A DNA stretch of 9,625 bases, taken from positions 1 to 9,625 of the forward strand of contig CAJLHF010000059.1 in assembly GCA_905206365.1 (NCBI GenBank), read 5' to 3'. Positions 5,889-9,625 of the stretch are shown in pieces. This stretch comes from an uncultured Sutterella sp. GTDB lineage: Bacteria; Pseudomonadota; Gammaproteobacteria; Burkholderiales; Burkholderiaceae_F. Each line of letters begins with the position of its first letter. Position 1 is the stretch's first letter. The notes under the pieces are model-generated. The model saw nothing but the letters and a program-made list of their open reading frames with translations. It did no database searches and was not told where the DNA came from. Made by a program: the position numbers and the translations under genes.

Positions 5889-7319
5889 GTGAATTGGCTC
5901 AATGAAATCGTCACCGTCATCAACGACTTTTTATGGTCGTATGTTCTCATCCTGATGCTCGTCGGCTCGGGGCTGTGGTTCACGGCCCGAACCGGGTTCG
6001 TGCAGTTGCGTCGCCTGGGCGAAATGTTCCGCCTGATCGGCGAGGGTGCGGGCGCCAAGCCCCGCGAAGGTCACATCTCGACCTTCCAGGCCTTCTGTGT
6101 TTCGACCGCTTCCCGCGTGGGCGTGGGCAACATCGCCGGCATCGCCATTGCGGTCGCCACGGGCGGCCCGGGTGCCGTCTTCTGGATGTGGGTGATCGCC
6201 ACGCTCGGTGCGGCGACGGGTTTCGTCGAATCGACCCTGGCTCAGGTTTACAAGGCCCCGAAGAAGGGCGGCGGCTTCGTGGGCGGTCCCGCCTACTACA
6301 TCGGCAACGTGCTCGGATCGCCGTTTTTCGCCACCGTCTTCGCGGTGCTCATTTCCGTGACCTACGGCCTCATCTTCAATTCGGTGCAGGCCAACACGAT
6401 CGCCCTCTCGATGCAAACCTCGCTCGGTCTCGACCCCTCGATGACGGGCGTCGCGATTGCGCTCCTCACGGCTCTCGTCATCTTCGGCGGCGTCACCCGC
6501 ATCGCCAAGGTGGTGGGCGTGCTCGTTCCCTTCATGGCGGGCGCCTACCTCCTCGTTGCCGCGATCGTCACGATCCTCAACATCCAGATGGTTCCGACGG
6601 TGCTCGCCGAAATCGTCCGTCACGCCTTCGACTTCGACGCCGTGCTCGGCGCGGGCTTTGCGATGGCCGTCATGACGGGCGTGAAGCGCGGCCTCTTCTC
6701 GAACGAAGCCGGTATGGGTTCGATCCCGAACGCCGCCGCCACGGCCGACGCGACCCACCCCGTAAAGCAGGGCCTCGTTCAGGCCGCGGGCGTCTACGTC
6801 GACACGCTCTTCGTCTGCACGGCTTCCGCGATGCTCGTTCTTCTCACCCCGGGCTGGCAGGAATCGGGCTTGACCGGCATCGAACTCTCGCAGCACGTGC
6901 TCTCGAGCCAGCTCGGCGAATGGACCAACATCTTCATGACGGTGATCGTCCTCTTCTTCGCCTTCAGCTCGATCATCGGCAACTACTTCTACGGTGAAGT
7001 CAACATGGACTTCATCAGCCGTCGTCCGGCCGCGCTCCAGATCTTCCGCGCTCTTGTCGTCTGCATGGTCTTCTTCGGCTCCGTGGCGAGTCTCGGTCTC
7101 GTCTGGAACCTCGCCGACCTCTTCATGGCGCTCATGGCGATTCTCAACATCGTGGCGATCCTGATGCTCGGTCGCATCGCCTTCCTCGTGCTCGACGACT
7201 ACTTCGCGCAAAAGCGCGCGGGCATCGCTCAGCCCGAGTTCGATCCCTCGATCCTTCCCTCCTCGCGCGGCGTTCTTGCCTGGCCGCGCCACAAGGACGA
7301 AGAAATCGATCAGGCCTGA
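5889..7319 (+). CDS. Sodium:alanine/glycine symporter, AGCS family
   Basis: A 476-aa inner-membrane amino-acid importer, using the sodium gradient to take up alanine or glycine (some members take glutamine). About eleven hydrophobic segments fit the family, as does the length (440-540). Diagnostic stretches: RVGVGNIAGIAIAVATGGPG (76-95), GGGFVGGPAYYIG (127-139), FNSVQANTI (163-171), RGLFSNEAGMGSIPNAAATA (267-286, the AGCS signature) and GNYFYGEVNM (364-373). The start is GTG at 5889 with GAGAG (5875-5879) nine nucleotides before it. The next in-frame Met would remove most of the first amphipathic helix. It appears monocistronic: a long leader precedes it and a strong terminator follows 113 nt after the stop. 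Codon use is strongly G/C-ending, consistent with good expression. Alanine, glycine and glutamine cannot be told apart from sequence alone. Confidence 0.95.
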   Translation: MNWLNEIVTVINDFLWSYVLILMLVGSGLWFTARTGFVQLRRLGEMFRLIGEGAGAKPREGHISTFQAFCVSTASRVGVGNIAGIAIAVATGGPGAVFWMWVIATLGAATGFVESTLAQVYKAPKKGGGFVGGPAYYIGNVLGSPFFATVFAVLISVTYGLIFNSVQANTIALSMQTSLGLDPSMTGVAIALLTALVIFGGVTRIAKVVGVLVPFMAGAYLLVAAIVTILNIQMVPTVLAEIVRHAFDFDAVLGAGFAMAVMTGVKRGLFSNEAGMGSIPNAAATADATHPVKQGLVQAAGVYVDTLFVCTASAMLVLLTPGWQESGLTGIELSQHVLSSQLGEWTNIFMTVIVLFFAFSSIIGNYFYGEVNMDFISRRPAALQIFRALVVCMVFFGSVASLGLVWNLADLFMALMAILNIVAILMLGRIAFLVLDDYFAQKRAGIAQPEFDPSILPSSRGVLAWPRHKDEEIDQA

Positions 7320-7432
7320 TACGAGGACCTGAAGCCCGACGGACGAATCCCGTTCGATGCGCAACGGTGCGGATCGCGCTCGCAACACTCCGCACCGCCC
7401 GAAGATTCGACGGGATTTTCTCCGACATCAAC

Positions 7433-7478
7433 AACGCCCCGACATCCGCACTTTGCGGATCCGGGGCGTTTGTTTTTT
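7433..7478 (+). terminator. Rho-independent terminator after the symporter gene
   Basis: AACGCCCCG (7433-7441) pairs with CGGGGCGTT (7462-7470). After a small AC/C internal loop, ATCCGCA (7444-7450) pairs with TGCGGAT (7454-7460) around a CTT loop. The tail TGTTTTTT (7471-7478) follows at once. This is a strong intrinsic terminator and ends the symporter transcript before the nitrite reductase region. Confidence 0.95.
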
Positions 7479-7585
7479 CGGCGTTTCCTCCCGGAGCCCG
7501 AATTCTTCGAGGTCCGATTCGGCATTCGATTCACATCGACAAATCGAAGGCGAGCGCTTGCTCCGCGGCTTTTTACCGAAGGATT

Positions 7586-7620
7586 GGGGAAACCTCGGGG
7601 GTGCTCGAGGGGGGATGGGG
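7586..7620 (+). other. Four-tract G-quadruplex motif
   Basis: Four G-runs of four or more lie in 35 nt: GGGG (7586-7589), a 7-nt loop, GGGGG (7597-7601), a 7-nt loop, GGGGGG (7609-7614), AT, GGGG (7617-7620). This meets the strict G4+N1-7 definition. A competing hairpin is possible, CCTCG (7593-7597) with CGAGG (7606-7610). The G-rich strand is the coding strand of the downstream reductase. Confidence 0.75.
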
Positions 7621-7626
7621 TAAGGT

Positions 7627-7656
7627 TTCTTTAAGAAAGAGGATATTGCGTAATAC
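7627..7656 (+). promoter_or_regulatory. Module A: palindrome TTCTTTAAGAA plus -10-like TAATAC
   Basis: TTCTTTAAGAA (7627-7637) is a perfect palindrome, extendable to TTTCTTTAAGAAA (7626-7638). A -10-like TAATAC sits at 7651-7656, so the palindrome covers the -35 position. The same 11-mer recurs 131 bp downstream with the same kind of arrangement. Confidence 0.35.
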
Positions 7657-7757
7657 GTTGAAAACTAAGAAAAATTTTGATCCGTTCTTCTGTGAGAATA
7701 TCTCCAAAGGGGTATTGTCTTCCATCCCGTCAGGAGGGTGGTGTCAGTCCTTTCGGA

Positions 7758-7789
7758 TTCTTTAAGAAGTACTTAAGACTTCCTACAAT
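7758..7789 (+). promoter_or_regulatory. Module B: palindrome TTCTTTAAGAA plus -10-like TACAAT, likely promoter of the octahaem reductase
   Basis: The second copy of TTCTTTAAGAA (7758-7768) precedes TACAAT (7784-7789). The would-be -35 at 17-nt spacing (TTTAAG) lies within the palindrome. TTAAGA also repeats with an 11-bp step (starting 7763 and 7774), one helical turn. A start near 7796 would give a leader of about 109 nt before the reductase ATG. The poor -35 suggests activator dependence. It does not match the FNR (TTGAT-N4-ATCAA) consensus. Confidence 0.42.
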
Positions 7790-7893
7790 CGGCAACAAAG
7801 AGAGCGTCGATGACGGTTTTTTCCCGAGGGCGAATGCTTTTCGCCCGAGCCGCCCGATTCGATTTCGATATCCCGAATTCCCTCGCATCCAGC

Positions 7894-7900
7894 AAGGAGA
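7894..7900 (+). promoter_or_regulatory. Strong ribosome-binding site fixing the reductase start
   Basis: AAGGAGA (7894-7900) lies 4 nt before the ATG at 7905. The reading frame is open upstream to 7677, but those residues contain no signal peptide; the ATG at 7905 is followed directly by one. This site decides the start. Confidence 0.9.
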
Positions 7901-7904
7901 CACC

Positions 7905-9515
7905 ATGCGACACTTGCCGCTTTCCCTCGCCGCCGCGATTGCGATCGCGCTCGGCGCCTCGGCGCAGGCCGCCGATCTCAAGGCCTGCCAGACCTGCCAC
8001 TCGAACATCACGGAATCCCACGCGGGTGCCGCGCACAAGGACGTCGCCTGCACGTCGTGCCACTCGGGCGTCGACGCTCACCTGAAGAACATGAAGACCC
8101 GTCCGACGGTCAGCATGGACCCGAAGACTTGCGGCGCCTGCCACGAAGACCAGTACAAGTCGCTCTTTACGGCGAGCGACCGCACGGCGCGCGCCTCGAA
8201 GAAGTCGGCGACCGGTCCCGCTCCCGACCCCTTCTTCGATCGTGCTCTCGGCGGTCACGGCTTCACAAAGGAGCACGACCTGCCGCGCGCCCACGCCTTC
8301 ATGGCGCTCGACCAGTTCATCGTCGACCGTGCCTTCGGCGGCCGCTTCGAACCGAAGGAAGGCTGGCTCTACACGACGCTCGAAGGCGGCGAATCCTATA
8401 AGGTCTGGGACGTCCTCAAGGACAACTATCCCGAAAACAACGAACACAAGCCCTTCAAGCCCGGCACGGCCGCCGCTGCGAACGCCGTCTGCTGGTCCTG
8501 CAAGTCGACCGACGCGATGCTCGACTGGGCCTACATGGGCGACAAGGTCGAAGGGGCGAAGTTCAACCGTGCCTCGAACCCGGTGGACCTCGTTCGCGAA
8601 GTCAACCACGCCATCAACTGCAACTTCTGCCACGATCCGCACAACGCGAAGCCCCGCATCGTTCGCGACGCGCTCATCGACGCGCTCGAACGCAAGGACA
8701 TGCCGACCGTCTACACGGATGTGGCCGCTCACACCACGAAGATCGACGTCAAGGATGCGGGCGTTCGCGGTTTCACGCGCAAGATCGCCTACATGGAAAA
8801 GTCCGACTCGAACCTCATGTGCGCGCAGTGCCACGTCGAGTATGTCTGCAACCCGGGCGTGGATGCGAAAACGGGCGCCAAGATCGGTATGGACAACCGT
8901 CTGACGAACCACTTCCCGTTCGTGAACGCCGATCAGATCGAAGACTACTACGACAAGATCGGTTACCGCGACTTCAAGCACAGCCTCACTGGCGCGCTCC
9001 TCGTCAAGATGCAGCATCCGGACTTCGAAACCTTCATGGGCTCGAAGCATGAAAAGGCGGGCGCCACCTGCCAGTCCTGCCACATGCCCAAGGTGACGAA
9101 CGAAAAGACCGGCAAGACCTACACCCTCCACTGGGCCACGTCGCCGCGTCACTACATCAAGGAAACGTGTCTGACCTGCCACAAGGACAAGACCGAAGCC
9201 CAGATGGAAAAGTCGATCGATGCGATGCACGCCTACTATGACGGCAAGGTCCGCGAAGTCGAATCCCGCATGAACGACATGTTCAACGCGTTCGAACTGG
9301 CTCTCGCTCAGGGCGTCGACGAAAAGACCCTCGACGAAGCCCGCAAGCTCCACAGCACCGCGCACATCAATTGGGAATACTGGACGGCCGTCAACGGTGC
9401 CTGGTTCCACAATCCCGATCAGGCGGTTCGCAGCCTCGCCAAGGCCGCCAAGGCCGCTCAGGACGCCACCGACCTCCTGCGCAAGGCGATGAGCACGAAG
9501 ACGGCCGCCAAGTAA
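7905..9515 (+). CDS. Octahaem cytochrome c nitrite reductase (ONR/TvNiR type, ammonia-forming)
   Basis: A 536-aa periplasmic multihaem enzyme, expected to reduce nitrite (and hydroxylamine) by six electrons to ammonia. Signal peptide: residues 1 to about 22 (ends SAQA|AD). Eight haem sites: CQTCH (28-32), CTSCH (49-53), CGACH (76-80), CWSCK (196-200), CNFCH (239-243), CAQCH (306-310), CQSCH (389-393), CLTCH (422-426). Pentahaem NrfA has only the last five, so the three N-terminal haems mark the octahaem branch. Lys200 is the expected proximal ligand of catalytic haem 4. The active-site set E312-Y313 and K368-M369-Q370-H371 matches the NrfA Tyr, His and calcium ligands. C315 follows Y313 by two, as in the Tyr303/Cys305 cross-link of Thioalkalivibrio NiR; the Tyr-to-His spacing (58) is also the same from memory. 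The catalytic Arg is probably R142. No nrfH-like quinol dehydrogenase gene is in the window, so the electron donor is unknown. Confidence 0.93.
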   Translation: MRHLPLSLAAAIAIALGASAQAADLKACQTCHSNITESHAGAAHKDVACTSCHSGVDAHLKNMKTRPTVSMDPKTCGACHEDQYKSLFTASDRTARASKKSATGPAPDPFFDRALGGHGFTKEHDLPRAHAFMALDQFIVDRAFGGRFEPKEGWLYTTLEGGESYKVWDVLKDNYPENNEHKPFKPGTAAAANAVCWSCKSTDAMLDWAYMGDKVEGAKFNRASNPVDLVREVNHAINCNFCHDPHNAKPRIVRDALIDALERKDMPTVYTDVAAHTTKIDVKDAGVRGFTRKIAYMEKSDSNLMCAQCHVEYVCNPGVDAKTGAKIGMDNRLTNHFPFVNADQIEDYYDKIGYRDFKHSLTGALLVKMQHPDFETFMGSKHEKAGATCQSCHMPKVTNEKTGKTYTLHWATSPRHYIKETCLTCHKDKTEAQMEKSIDAMHAYYDGKVREVESRMNDMFNAFELALAQGVDEKTLDEARKLHSTAHINWEYWTAVNGAWFHNPDQAVRSLAKAAKAAQDATDLLRKAMSTKTAAK

Positions 9516-9549
9516 TCGATCGACCTTAAGATCGACTCCAGCGAGCCGC

Positions 9550-9579
9550 AAAGGCCCGGTCTTCGGACCGGGCCTTTTT
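9550..9579 (+). terminator. Rho-independent terminator after the octahaem reductase
   Basis: AAAGGCCCGGTC (9550-9561) and GACCGGGCCTTT (9566-9577) form a perfect 12-bp stem closed by a UUCG tetraloop, with TTTTT at 9575-9579. It lies 34 nt after the reductase stop and is a very stable intrinsic terminator. It is also the likely landing site of the intron that begins at 9582. Confidence 0.97.
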
Positions 9580-9581
9580 CG

Positions 9582-9625
9582 GTGTGCTCGGCATGGGCAC
9601 GTTCTTAAGGGTGAAAGTCCCAAGC
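9582..9625 (+). mobile_element. 5' end of a group II intron, probably class C (truncated by window edge)
   Basis: GTGTGCTCGGCATGGGCAC (9582-9600), then TTAAGGGTGAAAGTCCC (9605-9621), is the conserved start of bacterial group II intron domain I. It closely follows my recollection of the Oceanobacillus iheyensis class C intron (GUGUGCCCGGCAUGGG ... AGGGUGAGAGUCCC). GUGUG fits the 5' splice-site consensus GUGYG. The element starts 2 nt after the T-run of a perfect terminator. Class C introns are known to insert just downstream of terminator hairpins in the sense orientation, as here. The reverse transcriptase/maturase and the 3' end (domains V-VI) would lie beyond the window. Confidence 0.85.

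Larger units (their letters stand above)
7479..7904 (+). promoter_or_regulatory. 426-bp gene-free regulatory region before the octahaem reductase
   Basis: No credible gene is seen. In order it holds a small GAGC/GCTC hairpin (around 7554-7565), a G-quadruplex motif (7586-7620), an unusually A/T-rich block from about 7621 to 7800 with two palindrome/-10 modules, a lone strong ribosome-binding-like AGGAGG (7732-7737) with no good start after it, and a GGGCGAA/TTCGCCC hairpin (7828-7834 with 7840-7846) in the presumed 5' UTR. The size and A/T content stand out against the compact, GC-rich remainder. Confidence 0.6.

Noticed and set aside
5931..7388. Long open frame (485 codons) on the minus strand opposite the symporter
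   Set aside because: Its composition (His/Glu/Asp/Arg-rich) is what a G/C-ending codon gene produces antisense; the sense frame is an unmistakable AGCS protein.
7367..7765. Possible 132-aa gene between the symporter and the reductase
   Set aside because: It runs straight through the strong terminator and the G-quadruplex motif, has no ribosome-binding site and resembles no family I know.
7732..7776. AGGAGG followed by GTG and a 12-codon frame (7741-7776), a possible leader peptide
   Set aside because: The spacing from AGGAGG to GTG is only 3 nt and the frame has no run of any one amino acid. It also lies upstream of the likely start site.
7773..9623. 616-codon minus-strand frame opposite the octahaem reductase
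   Set aside because: Val/Arg/Gly/Leu-rich shadow of strong codon bias; the sense frame holds eight haem motifs.
1..9625. CRISPR arrays, tRNA or rRNA genes
   Set aside because: No regularly spaced repeats, tRNA cloverleaf with TTCGA loop and CCA-type end, or rRNA-like segment was seen on either strand.

Overview
The window is GC-rich, with G/C-ending codons, a divergent smpB/rnfH pair and asaccharolytic, anaerobic-respiration-type genes. It looks like a betaproteobacterium, most likely Burkholderiales and possibly a gut Sutterella/Parasutterella-type organism. The lineage is inferred from gene content and style; no marker gene fixes it.

Layout. (1) Positions 1-1323, minus strand: the 5' part of a large secreted beta-helix protein, probably an autotransporter passenger, running off the left edge. 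Its only plausible ATG is separated from the signal-peptide frame by a tract of seven C (coding strand), which puts the gene out of frame as sequenced. This looks like a phase-variable OFF state. (2) 1480-4487, minus strand: a three-gene ABC uptake operon in the order binding protein, BtuC/FecCD permease, ATPase. The last two genes overlap by GTGA. The substrate is probably an iron, haem or cobalamin-type chelate. (3) 4561-5025, minus strand: smpB, the tmRNA partner. (4) 5235-5552, plus strand, divergent: rnfH, a ubiquitin-fold protein. The ratA gene that often sits beside it is absent. (5) 5553-5888: a gene-free stretch with a 20-bp perfect dyad, a TACAAT box and a long leader with mutually exclusive hairpins. 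(6) 5889-7319, plus strand: a sodium/alanine-glycine symporter (AGCS family), closed by a textbook terminator at 7433-7478. (7) 7479-7904: a regulatory stretch with a four-tract G-quadruplex motif, two copies of an 11-bp palindrome each about 20 bp before a -10-like box, and a 5'-UTR hairpin. (8) 7905-9515, plus strand: an octahaem cytochrome c nitrite reductase with a CWSCK catalytic haem and a Tyr-x-Cys motif like the cross-linked active site of Thioalkalivibrio nitrite reductase. A perfect 12-bp terminator follows. (9) 9582-9625: directly after that terminator, the first 44 nt of a group II intron, apparently class C, continuing off the right edge.

Together the genes cover metal-chelate uptake, amino-acid uptake and periplasmic nitrite/hydroxylamine reduction to ammonia. 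This suits an amino-acid-using anaerobe; octahaem cytochromes need much iron and haem, but any functional link to the ABC importer is only inference. The least ordinary items are the poly-C switch, the structured symporter leader, the octahaem enzyme with its unusual upstream region, and the intron at a terminator.
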